Origin: Thermoplasmata archaeon
GTDB lineage: Archaea; Thermoplasmatota; Thermoplasmata; Thermoplasmatales; Thermoplasmataceae
NCBI GenBank assembly: GCA_021804185.1
Contig: JAJZKL010000037.1
Location: forward strand, 1-7,561
DNA length: 7,561 bases
Reading direction: 5' to 3'
Part shown: positions 1 to 5,429 of the stretch, one piece after another
Position numbering within the stretch: position 1 is the stretch's first letter
Layout of the letters: every line of letters begins with the position of its first letter
Translations under genes and position numbers: made by a program
Notes under the pieces: model-generated
Seen by the model: only the letters and a program-made list of their open reading frames with translations
What the model was told of the DNA's origin: nothing
The model's database searches: none

Positions 1-87
1 GTTCCTCTGATCGGTTGCCGGATTATATTTATTCAGCGTTTCATTATTTTCTGCGTCTGACCATTGCCCATCAATTAGCAGTTTCAT
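1..87 (-). CDS. Aldehyde dehydrogenase family protein, N-terminal fragment (runs off left edge)
   Basis: The minus strand from the ATG at 87-85 is open to the edge and encodes 29 residues, beginning MKLLIDGQW and containing YNPATDQRN. An opening of 'lxIDGxW', about a dozen polar residues, then 'NPAT' is the standard N-terminus of NAD(P)-dependent aldehyde dehydrogenases, which oxidise aldehydes to carboxylates in the cytoplasm. The catalytic Cys and Glu lie outside the window, so the substrate cannot be told; in Thermoplasmatales, glyceraldehyde or succinate-semialdehyde dehydrogenases are candidates (inference). No SD precedes the ATG, the in-frame codon at 111-109 is a stop, and a TATA-like box sits about 24 bases upstream, which suggests a leaderless mRNA. 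The residues DQRN after NPAT are unusual, since this family more often has G-E or G-K there. The bases encoding ATDQRN are identical to a stretch in the neighbouring alkD gene. Confidence 0.78.
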   Translation of the reverse strand, partial: MKLLIDGQWSDAENNETLNKYNPATDQRN

Positions 88-107
88 TAATGCACATGGT
101 ATGATTT

Positions 108-115
108 GTTAAATG
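108..115 (-). promoter_or_regulatory. Candidate TATA box of the aldehyde dehydrogenase gene
   Basis: The minus strand reads CATTTAAC, preceded by purine-rich GGCAAAGA, which could serve as a BRE. Its centre is about 24 bases from the A of the ATG at 87. That is the spacing expected if transcription starts at or next to the start codon, as in leaderless archaeal transcripts. This rests on position and composition only. Confidence 0.4.
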
Positions 116-231
116 TCTTTGCCTGGTACTCAGACAAGACTCCTGCAAGTTTTGGCCTGACGCTGTGAAAACTGTTATTTTGACAGCTTTTTTGAGATAG
201 CGAAAAGGTGTGTGGCTGTTTATGTTAACTC

Positions 232-246
232 TAATTCATTGAATTA
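232..246. repeat. 15-base perfect palindrome between the aldehyde dehydrogenase and alkD genes
   Basis: TAATTCATTGAATTA has 7-base arms around a single central base, just beyond the alkD stop codon. It is too tight to fold as a hairpin, so if functional it would act as a DNA site for a dimeric regulator. The arms are AT-rich and the palindrome could be chance. The remainder of 88-253 shows no gene that I can recognise. Confidence 0.25.
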
Positions 247-253
247 TGGGGCC

Positions 254-961
254 TCAGCTATTTTTTGTCTTAAGTCTCAGAACCACTTTCTCTGAATCCA
301 GCTCTCTGACGGCATTTTTACCTATCCATCTGGACGATGGTTCTGTATGGCCCGCAAGATCCTTCGCGAGTTCCAGCGCCAATTCATGATACCGGATCGA
401 AATTTTTCCAATATCTCTCAATGCCCAGCTAACTGATTTTTTTACGAAGTTCCTCTGATCGGTTGCGGCTTGCCTTATGCAAGCGAAGAAAAATTCAAGA
501 TTATCCTCAATGATTGAAGGTCTGCAAGCCAGTTGGGCAATCGAGGAAAAAGCCGCTCTCTTAACGAATTCTCTGCTATCCGAATGCCAGTCACGGATCT
601 TCTCCACAACAAGGTCAGAGGCTGAGACAAGATTTCCCGTGAAATGATCGCACACATCCCATGAATTAACCTTTGACACCATGTGATCCATTTCGGCAGA
701 AGTCAAATCTTCTGCAGGTATTAGCATGGTAGCCAGAATCATCGCTTCGTGGATCCCGGTGTTCCATAGTTGCATACCGGTGTTTTTATCTCTATGAATT
801 TTCCTGGCAAGACTTCTAAGGTCCTGAGTCCTTACTCCCGGTGCTTTTGAATTATCTATCGCAAAATGGCTCATATTCTCCCTGTATTTTCTATTCGCCC
901 GCCTCTTCAGTTCGGAGATGATTTCCTGAGGAGTCCATAATCTTGTGTCTTCCGGTGACAT
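254..961 (-). CDS. DNA alkylation repair protein, AlkD-like HEAT-repeat DNA glycosylase
   Basis: The 235-residue product matches the DNA alkylation repair family (COG4912). These are all-helical HEAT-repeat proteins that excise N3- and N7-alkylated purines without flipping the base. The length is normal for the family. Family landmarks are visible: KAPGVRTQDLR at 39-49, NSWDVCDHF at 99-107, where W101 and D105 match the Trp and Asp of the Bacillus cereus AlkD active site in spacing, REFVKRAAFS at 130-139, probably carrying the conserved active-site Arg (R135), and NFVKKSVSWALRDIG at 171-185. The start is ATG at 961-959, with no SD and no TATA box at a convincing distance. The gene stands alone: the next gene upstream (DUF488) is transcribed away from it, and the aldehyde dehydrogenase downstream appears to have its own promoter. 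Family is confident; substrate range is inferred. Codons 166-171 repeat exactly at the left edge of the window. Confidence 0.9.
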   Translation of the reverse strand: MSPEDTRLWTPQEIISELKRRANRKYRENMSHFAIDNSKAPGVRTQDLRSLARKIHRDKNTGMQLWNTGIHEAMILATMLIPAEDLTSAEMDHMVSKVNSWDVCDHFTGNLVSASDLVVEKIRDWHSDSREFVKRAAFSSIAQLACRPSIIEDNLEFFFACIRQAATDQRNFVKKSVSWALRDIGKISIRYHELALELAKDLAGHTEPSSRWIGKNAVRELDSEKVVLRLKTKNS

Positions 962-1188
962 GAATTACTGAAATATGATAATCGAAACGCCCTAAAAACT
1001 TTCATTGCAATCCAGATTTGGTGCATACAAACAATTCATGGTGTCCTTCTGGATTTGGATGAATCAATGAAACACCTTCATGGAGGAGCCAAATGGATTT
1101 TCTCCAATAGAGCAATTTCCATTCTGGCAACGGGCACATAAATACGACATTCAAGGCCGTAATCGCTGATCAAGATTTGAGAAACACC

Positions 1189-1196
1189 TAATTATC
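1189..1196 (+). promoter_or_regulatory. Candidate TATA box of the DUF488 gene
   Basis: The element CTAATTAT follows purine-rich GAAACAC (possible BRE) and is centred about 26 bases before the ATG at 1219. No SD is present between it and the start, consistent with a leaderless transcript. The rest of the 962-1218 gap holds no recognisable gene; one frame is stop-free for about 60 codons (959-1138) but resembles nothing known to me. Confidence 0.35.
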
Positions 1197-1218
1197 AGTA
1201 ACGGATTGACCATTATAC

Positions 1219-1575
1219 ATGATCAGGATAAAGAGGATATATGAAAAGCCGGAGAACTCTGATGGCATACGCATCCTGGTTGATCGCCTCTGGCCAAGGG
1301 GCATATCCAGGGAAACTGGTGCAGTTCAGATATGGTTGAGAGACATTGCGCCTTCCGAAGAACTGAGGAAGTGGTTCGGCCATGATCCAGCCAGGTTTTC
1401 CGATTTTCAGGCAAAATATTTTGAAGAACTCGCATTGAATGAGAAATCAGATGAAATTATGCGTTTATGCAGGGACGGGGACGTTACACTGCTTTATTCG
1501 GCTAAAGATCAGGAGAACAACAATGCGGTAGCTCTCAGGCGATTCCTTGAAGACAGGCTGAAAGAAAATCAGTGA
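1219..1575 (+). CDS. DUF488 / YeaO-family protein
   Basis: A full-length 118-residue member of the DUF488 family (COG3189, E. coli YeaO-like), whose biochemical role is not established. The family signature is plain: DGIRILVDRLWPRGIS at 15-30, IWLRDIAPSEELRKWFGHDP at 38-57, then a DFQAKYFEEL block at 62-71 and LLYSAKDQENNNA at 91-103. It is soluble, with no signal peptide or membrane segment. The ATG at 1219 has no SD and a TATA-like element about 26 bases upstream. It is the only plus-strand gene in the left three quarters of the window. It converges on the nicotinate phosphoribosyltransferase gene, and the two coding regions overlap by 7 bases at their stop codons, leaving no space for a separate terminator. 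Family assignment is strong; function is unknown. Confidence 0.92.
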   Translation: MIRIKRIYEKPENSDGIRILVDRLWPRGISRETGAVQIWLRDIAPSEELRKWFGHDPARFSDFQAKYFEELALNEKSDEIMRLCRDGDVTLLYSAKDQENNNAVALRRFLEDRLKENQ

Positions 1576-2747
1576 TCTGCCTGAAGCGACTCAAGTTCTC
1601 TCAGTGTTCTTTCTCTTATTTGTTGGGGAGTATCGTAGCTGCCAGGTAAATTCCCGTTTACGATAAACGGTCTCAGAAGGTTTTTCATGGACCCTCCGCA
1701 CTCGCAGGAGATTTCGGCAACGCTCGCTGGAACCGTTTTGAGTTTCATGCATGTTTCGCATCGGAGTATATTCTTTGAACCGGAGAATTTTCCGCGTTTT
1801 GTCAGGGGAATTCCATTTATCTCCACGATATCCATGGAGAAGTCAAAAGGGTGTAGTGTCATGGATGTGCCGATTCCAAAGGCTTGAGCTCCCGCCTCCT
1901 TAAGATTTTGGAGATCTTCCAGTTTAAGGCCGCCAGAGACCATGATCTTGATATTCTTATGGGATCTCAGATCGAGTTCCCAACGAACTTCACGGATAAG
2001 ATTAGCGAAGTTCCCCCTCCTGGAAGATGGCGTGTCAAGCCTAATATAATCAAGATCCGGAAACATTGATGCCACTTTAAGTGCAGCGAATTTCTCATCC
2101 ATGAAGGTATCGATCAGGACAGTTTTAATGCCGTTTTTACCAGCTTTTTCAACAGTAATTTCCCAAGCTCTGTCATCACCCGTAAGAAGTGCGAGAGAGT
2201 GTGGCATTGTTCCGACCGGTTGTTCACCAATAAGTTCGGCTCCAAGGATGCCGGAAACTCCATCAGCACCGCCGATATACGCGGCTCTGTCAACCATTGG
2301 GGATATTGCAGGATGCATCCTCCTGATGCCGAAAGAATAGAACGGGGTTTCTTTCAGAATTAAGCGTATTCTGGATGAGTATGTGGATATTCCGGAAGAC
2401 TGGCATAAAAATCCAATCATGGCAGTCTCCAGCCTCCCGAATAGTTCGTATTCACCTTCGATACGCATAAAGGGGATCGGTATTCCTTTTGAATCTCTGG
2501 GATTAACGATTGTGCCTTCCGGGATTGCGTAAAGGTTAACCGGCTTATCTTTCAGGATTGAAATCACTTCATTGAGGCCACTGAAGTTAACCCATGTGTC
2601 GAGAGGACCAGACACAGTGAATTCGGACACAACTCTCCCTTCGTAATCAACACCAGAAGCCGCACTCAGACTTCTCTCAAAATAAACATCAGAAGTTTTG
2701 CCCTCCAGTATTTCCGCTTCGGTTGCCGAATTAAATTTGCGGGTCAA
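1569..2747 (-). CDS. pncB: Nicotinate phosphoribosyltransferase (archaeal type, TTG start)
   Basis: Catalyses nicotinate + PRPP to nicotinate mononucleotide, the committed step of the Preiss-Handler NAD salvage pathway, in the cytoplasm. The 392-residue length and landmarks fit the Thermoplasma acidophilum type: SDVYFER at 19-25, SGPLDTWVNF at 46-55, YAIPEGTI at 73-80, FGIRRMHPAISPMVDRAAY at 139-157, GGADGVSGILGA at 159-170, LDTPSSRRGN at 237-246, and IMVSGGL plus GIGTS in the phosphate-binding part of the barrel. C330, C333, C348 and C350 form a probable C-terminal zinc knuckle. The start is TTG at 2747: a stop codon lies three codons upstream, no ATG occurs before residue 94, and GGAGGT lies 8 bases ahead. 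One base separates this start codon from the pncA stop, so the genes are probably cotranscribed and translationally coupled. The start also fits my memory of the Thermoplasma N-terminus. Confidence 0.95.
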   Translation of the reverse strand: MTRKFNSATEAEILEGKTSDVYFERSLSAASGVDYEGRVVSEFTVSGPLDTWVNFSGLNEVISILKDKPVNLYAIPEGTIVNPRDSKGIPIPFMRIEGEYELFGRLETAMIGFLCQSSGISTYSSRIRLILKETPFYSFGIRRMHPAISPMVDRAAYIGGADGVSGILGAELIGEQPVGTMPHSLALLTGDDRAWEITVEKAGKNGIKTVLIDTFMDEKFAALKVASMFPDLDYIRLDTPSSRRGNFANLIREVRWELDLRSHKNIKIMVSGGLKLEDLQNLKEAGAQAFGIGTSMTLHPFDFSMDIVEINGIPLTKRGKFSGSKNILRCETCMKLKTVPASVAEISCECGGSMKNLLRPFIVNGNLPGSYDTPQQIRERTLRELESLQADH

Positions 2748-2748
2748 A

Positions 2749-3279
2749 TCAAATTACCTCCAGAGTTTCGGACGAGGTGATGATGTTGCTGCCGTAATTT
2801 CTCTTAATAAAAGCAAGTGCCTCGTCGTGCTTTACAGGATCAATGGATGCACAGAAGTCCTTTATCACTGATACATCGTAATGCCTGAAGAAAGCTCCCG
2901 CTGCAGTGTGGAGTACGCATATGTCCGTGCTTACGCCGGACAGAAAAATCCTGTTAACACCTCTTGCCCTGAGGTATCCATCCAGGTCAGTGTCGAAAAA
3001 AGCATCATAGTGTCTTTTCATTATTCTATAGCCTTCAATGTCCTTTAATTCATCAACGATCTCAGAGGCTTTAGTACCGGTGAGACAGTGCTCACCCCAC
3101 ACCTTGAATTCCGGGTCATAGCTTATGTGGGTGTCAAGTGTGAAGATAATTTCCGCAGAATCCCCGATTTTTTCGAGGAAAGACGGAAATTTCTTTGCCA
3201 GTTTCACCGCTTCCTCCGATCCGAAAACTCCGTTTACAAAATCATTTACCATATCAATAACTATTACTGCGCTTCTCAA
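2749..3279 (-). CDS. pncA: Nicotinamidase (isochorismatase-fold amidohydrolase, TTG start)
   Basis: Hydrolyses nicotinamide to nicotinate and ammonia, supplying the substrate of the next gene, pncB. The 176-residue product has the cysteine-hydrolase triad of this fold: D9 in VIDMVNDF, K88 in IMKRHYDAFF, and C121 in GVSTDICVLHTA, where V116-S117 fits the usual cis-peptide before the nucleophile loop. D49, H51 and H64 (LDTHISYDPEFKVWGEHC) match the metal-binding Asp-His-His of archaeal nicotinamidases. Length is usual for archaeal members. The start is TTG at 3279, overlapping the cysS stop (TTGA, 4 bases), with GGGGAGTGA just upstream. Placed between cysS and pncB in one transcription unit, its role in NAD salvage is better supported than that of an isolated isochorismatase homologue. 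Confidence 0.93.
   Translation of the reverse strand: MRSAVIVIDMVNDFVNGVFGSEEAVKLAKKFPSFLEKIGDSAEIIFTLDTHISYDPEFKVWGEHCLTGTKASEIVDELKDIEGYRIMKRHYDAFFDTDLDGYLRARGVNRIFLSGVSTDICVLHTAAGAFFRHYDVSVIKDFCASIDPVKHDEALAFIKRNYGSNIITSSETLEVI
2756..2761 (-). promoter_or_regulatory. Shine-Dalgarno site deciding the TTG start of pncB
   Basis: A full GGAGGT lies inside the last codons of pncA, 8 bases before the TTG at 2747-2745. It is the strongest ribosome-binding site in the window and supports a non-ATG start for pncB. Confidence 0.75.
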
Positions 3280-4670
3280 TTTTTGTCACTCCCCTTTTCT
3301 TCTGAAGTCCACCAAATAGTCTCTTCTCCCTTATCTTCAATGTAAATTCCGAGATCCTTCAGGTCTGCACGGATGCCATCCGCAATCCCGAACTCTTTTC
3401 TTGACCTCATTTCTTTTCTGAGGGACAGCAGGATTTCTACTGCACCTTTAACGGAAGACACTCCACTTCCTCTTCTCACTATATTCGTGAACGAATCAAC
3501 CCAATAAATGGTCTGTAATGCTTCAGTAACTTCCGAGTCGTTCATGGTGTCCAGATTCCTGTTCCATTCTCCAACCATGGACAGAACCTCAGTGAAAAGC
3601 TGTCTGAAATCAATGTTTTTGTCGAGTATATTCTCAAGTACCTTTATTTTCGCGTTTTCTCCAAGATTATTCTTATAATTTCGGCCCTTGAGACTTAATT
3701 TTCTGTAAAGAATGGAGATTTGGTTCACGTTCTGCCTTGCTTCCTGCAGAATCTCAGGAGAAAAATTGATAGAGGTCTTGAACTGGGCGTTCAGGAGTGC
3801 ATATCTCAGTTCTTCCGGCCAATAATCAACAAGAACTTCCCTTATTTTAACGTAGTTCTTGAGGGACTTCGACATTTTCTCGTCGTTAATGTTGATCATC
3901 GCACTGTGTATCCAGTAATCAGCCAGTTTCGGGCTGCCGCTTATAGATCTTTCAATAGCTATTTCGGCCTCGTGGTGAGGGAAAATTAGATCCGTCCCTG
4001 ATCCATGAATGTGGTATGTGGGTCCAAAATATTTCTCCGTTATGGCAGTATCTTCAATGTGCCAGCCCGGTCTTCCCTTTCCCCAGGGAGATTCCCAGAA
4101 TGGCTCTCCGGGTTTGTACTTTTTCCATATTACAAAATCACGCGGATCACTTTTCTGCTCATTCAGGTCCACCCTGGAACCGGATTTAAGTGCATCCATA
4201 TTCTGTCCGGAAAGTCTGCCGAAATCATTGAATTTTGAAACTCTGAAATAGACGCCATCTGAAGTTTCATAGGCATAACCTTTCTGAACAAGTTCCGAAA
4301 TCTGGTTAATTATCTCAGGAATGTGAAGAGTGGCTCTGGCATAAAAATTTACACTGTCAATATGCAGGAGATTCATCAGTTGCATATATTCAGAAGTAAA
4401 TTTTTCAGAGACCTCAATGTAATCAACGCCCTCTTCATTTGCACGGTTGATGATCTTGTCATCTATGTCAGTGATGTTCTGCAGGTAAAAAACGCTATAC
4501 CCTCTGACTCTAAGGTACTTAACCAGAGAATCAAAGAAGATGTACGTCCTTGCATGGCCGACATGAAAATTGTCCTGAACCGTAGGGCCGCAGACAAATA
4601 CTTTTACAACTTCGTCTTTTGACAGGTTCAGGGAAATAATCTCCTTGGCCATGCTGTCATATACTTTCAT
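3276..4670 (-). CDS. cysS: Cysteinyl-tRNA synthetase
   Basis: Class Ia aminoacyl-tRNA synthetase charging tRNA-Cys. At 464 residues it is the usual length. The catalytic core shows VFVCGPTVQDNFHVGHART at 24-42 (HIGH motif as HVGH, 36-39), NITDIDDKII at 65-74, RPGWHIED at 200-207, SGTDLIFPHHEAEIA at 224-238 and EKMSKSLKN at 264-272 (KMSKS loop). A helical anticodon-recognition region follows. Against the E. coli enzyme (zinc ligands C28, C209, H234, E238), C27, H232 and E236 are kept, but the second Cys is Asp207 here. The ATG at 4670 is preceded by AGGTGA at 6 bases. It is the first gene of the cysS-pncA-pncB cluster and overlaps pncA by 4 bases. A TATA-like stretch upstream suggests that the operon has its own promoter. 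The identification is secure; how the altered site binds metal is open. Confidence 0.97.
   Translation of the reverse strand: MKVYDSMAKEIISLNLSKDEVVKVFVCGPTVQDNFHVGHARTYIFFDSLVKYLRVRGYSVFYLQNITDIDDKIINRANEEGVDYIEVSEKFTSEYMQLMNLLHIDSVNFYARATLHIPEIINQISELVQKGYAYETSDGVYFRVSKFNDFGRLSGQNMDALKSGSRVDLNEQKSDPRDFVIWKKYKPGEPFWESPWGKGRPGWHIEDTAITEKYFGPTYHIHGSGTDLIFPHHEAEIAIERSISGSPKLADYWIHSAMININDEKMSKSLKNYVKIREVLVDYWPEELRYALLNAQFKTSINFSPEILQEARQNVNQISILYRKLSLKGRNYKNNLGENAKIKVLENILDKNIDFRQLFTEVLSMVGEWNRNLDTMNDSEVTEALQTIYWVDSFTNIVRRGSGVSSVKGAVEILLSLRKEMRSRKEFGIADGIRADLKDLGIYIEDKGEETIWWTSEEKGSDKN
3286..3294 (-). promoter_or_regulatory. Shine-Dalgarno site of pncA
   Basis: The minus strand reads GGGGAGTGA within the last cysS codons; its GGAG core ends 9 bases before the TTG at 3279. 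Together with the TTGA overlap it points to translation of pncA coupled to termination of cysS. Confidence 0.6.
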
Positions 4671-4676
4671 GAAACC

Positions 4677-4682
4677 TCACCT
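4677..4682 (-). promoter_or_regulatory. Shine-Dalgarno site of cysS
   Basis: AGGTGA on the minus strand matches the anti-SD complement and lies 6 bases before the ATG at 4670. Unlike the lone genes nearby, cysS thus appears to have a short leader with an SD. Confidence 0.55.
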
Positions 4683-4698
4683 GTATTATGCCCGAAAT

Positions 4699-4709
4699 CA
4701 ATAAATTTT
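4699..4709 (-). promoter_or_regulatory. Candidate TATA box of the cysS-pncA-pncB operon
   Basis: The minus strand reads AAAATTTATTG, centred about 34 bases before the cysS ATG. With transcription starting about 25 bases downstream of the box, the mRNA would carry a leader of roughly 10 bases that just includes the SD. Confidence 0.35.
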
Positions 4710-4735
4710 GTATCCTTTTTCTGGTATGTATTATA

Positions 4736-4788
4736 GCCGGCATTGCAGTTCTAATCCTGATTTGAAGGAAGGCTGTTCGAGCAACGGC
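4736..4788 (-). other. Possible stem-loop downstream of the histidine-phosphatase gene
   Basis: Directly after the phosphatase stop codon, GCCGTTGC (4788-4781) can pair with GCAA and CGGC of GCAATGCCGGC (4746-4736), giving 8 pairs with a three-base bulge around a loop of about 34 bases. It could be a 3' structure of that mRNA; no T-tract follows immediately. It does not fold as a tRNA by eye. Confidence 0.2.
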
Positions 4789-4789
4789 A

Positions 4790-5368
4790 TCAGTTCCTTG
4801 AGCCCATGGATGACCAGATCCTTTTGCTGAGCAAAAGCGAACCGATGCTAAGAACACGGGAATTCTCAAGATCAATGACGGACATAGATGCATTCCTTAT
4901 TTCCACACCAAAGCTTTCAATTTCATCAATGTCCAGGAAACTGCATACGGCGGCCCTTATCGGCAGGGCATGGCTGACCATCACCCAGATTCCATTAACT
5001 TCCGAAAAGACTTCCCTGAATCTGTTCTGATGTGATTCCCATGATTCCATTCCAAGGTCACTCCGCATCGCTTTCGGCAGGCTCTCAACTCTCTTGTTAT
5101 TGAAGCTGCCAAGACCGGATTCCCTGATCCTATCATCCGCTTTCGGTTCAACATTGACGATCCGTGAAATTATTTCTGCTGTCTCCATGGTTCTCTGGAT
5201 CGGACTGGTAATAAGGTTATCGACGGGAATGCCCTGAAGCTGCATCGCTGTGTGCTTAGCCTGATCTCTGCCATTTTTTGTCAGCGGGTATCCATAAAGA
5301 TCCTCCGAGATTACGTTTCTCGTATTCGCCTCGCTCTCGCCATGTCTGATCAGAATGGCTACTTTCAC
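4790..5368 (-). CDS. Histidine phosphatase superfamily protein (phosphoglycerate-mutase-like, GTG start)
   Basis: The 192-residue cytoplasmic protein has the branch-1 histidine phosphatase core. LIRHGESEANT at 6-16 carries the phosphorylated His (H9) and R8; TSPIQRTMETAEII at 54-67 carries a second Arg (R59); E83 in RIRESGLGSF is the likely general acid; VSHALPIRAA at 131-140 carries the second catalytic His (H133), with Ala where many members have Gly. It is shorter than classical cofactor-dependent phosphoglycerate mutase (about 230-250 aa), so a phosphatase of the PhoE/GpmB/CobC kind is as likely as a mutase, and the substrate cannot be read from sequence. The start is GTG at 5368, placed right before the beta strand leading to RHGE. 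A TATA box lies about 25 bases upstream and no strong SD is present, implying a leaderless transcript separate from arsB. Confidence 0.88.
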   Translation of the reverse strand: MKVAILIRHGESEANTRNVISEDLYGYPLTKNGRDQAKHTAMQLQGIPVDNLITSPIQRTMETAEIISRIVNVEPKADDRIRESGLGSFNNKRVESLPKAMRSDLGMESWESHQNRFREVFSEVNGIWVMVSHALPIRAAVCSFLDIDEIESFGVEIRNASMSVIDLENSRVLSIGSLLLSKRIWSSMGSRN

Positions 5369-5386
5369 GATAGATTATCCTGACAA

Positions 5387-5422
5387 AGTTTATAAAAATG
5401 CCATGGTGTATTTTCGTAAACT
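5387..5422. repeat. Inverted repeat in the arsB-phosphatase gap, containing the TATA box
   Basis: AGTTTATAAAAAT (5387-5399) and ATTTTCGTAAACT (5410-5422) are complementary at 11 of 13 positions, with a symmetric two-base mismatch and a 10-base spacer. The dyad begins 8 bases past the arsB stop codon. It could be a hairpin ending arsB transcripts (TTT follows on the minus strand) or a regulator site masking the TATA box of the next gene. Confidence 0.45.
5389..5396 (-). promoter_or_regulatory. TATA box of the histidine-phosphatase gene
   Basis: TTTATAAA, a near-ideal archaeal TATA box, is centred 24-25 bases before the GTG at 5368. The spacing predicts transcription starting at the start codon. 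It lies in the left arm of the inverted repeat at 5387-5422. Confidence 0.6.
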
Positions 5423-5429
5423 ATCCGGA

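Noticed and set aside
1..18. Idea that bases 1-18 are a broken second copy of alkD.
   Set aside because: Similarity stops at base 19, and the frame continues back to an ATG with a clear aldehyde dehydrogenase N-terminus, so the gene there is not alkD, though the match itself remains of interest.
959..1141. A plus-strand frame free of stops for about 60 codons, with an ATG at 1067 giving a 24-residue product, in the gap before DUF488.
   Set aside because: No ribosome-binding site, no recognisable motif, only one late ATG, and it begins inside the alkD start region. Stop-free runs of this length are common by chance.
4736..4800. A stretch with GTTCTAATCC and GTTCGAGC, suggestive of a tRNA T-loop.
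   Set aside because: The T-stem, acceptor stem and anticodon arm do not pair on either strand; at most a simple stem-loop is left.
4657..4893. Minus-strand 78-residue open frame across the cysS start and phosphatase end.
   Set aside because: It overlaps two well-supported genes in another frame and has no family resemblance or start signal.
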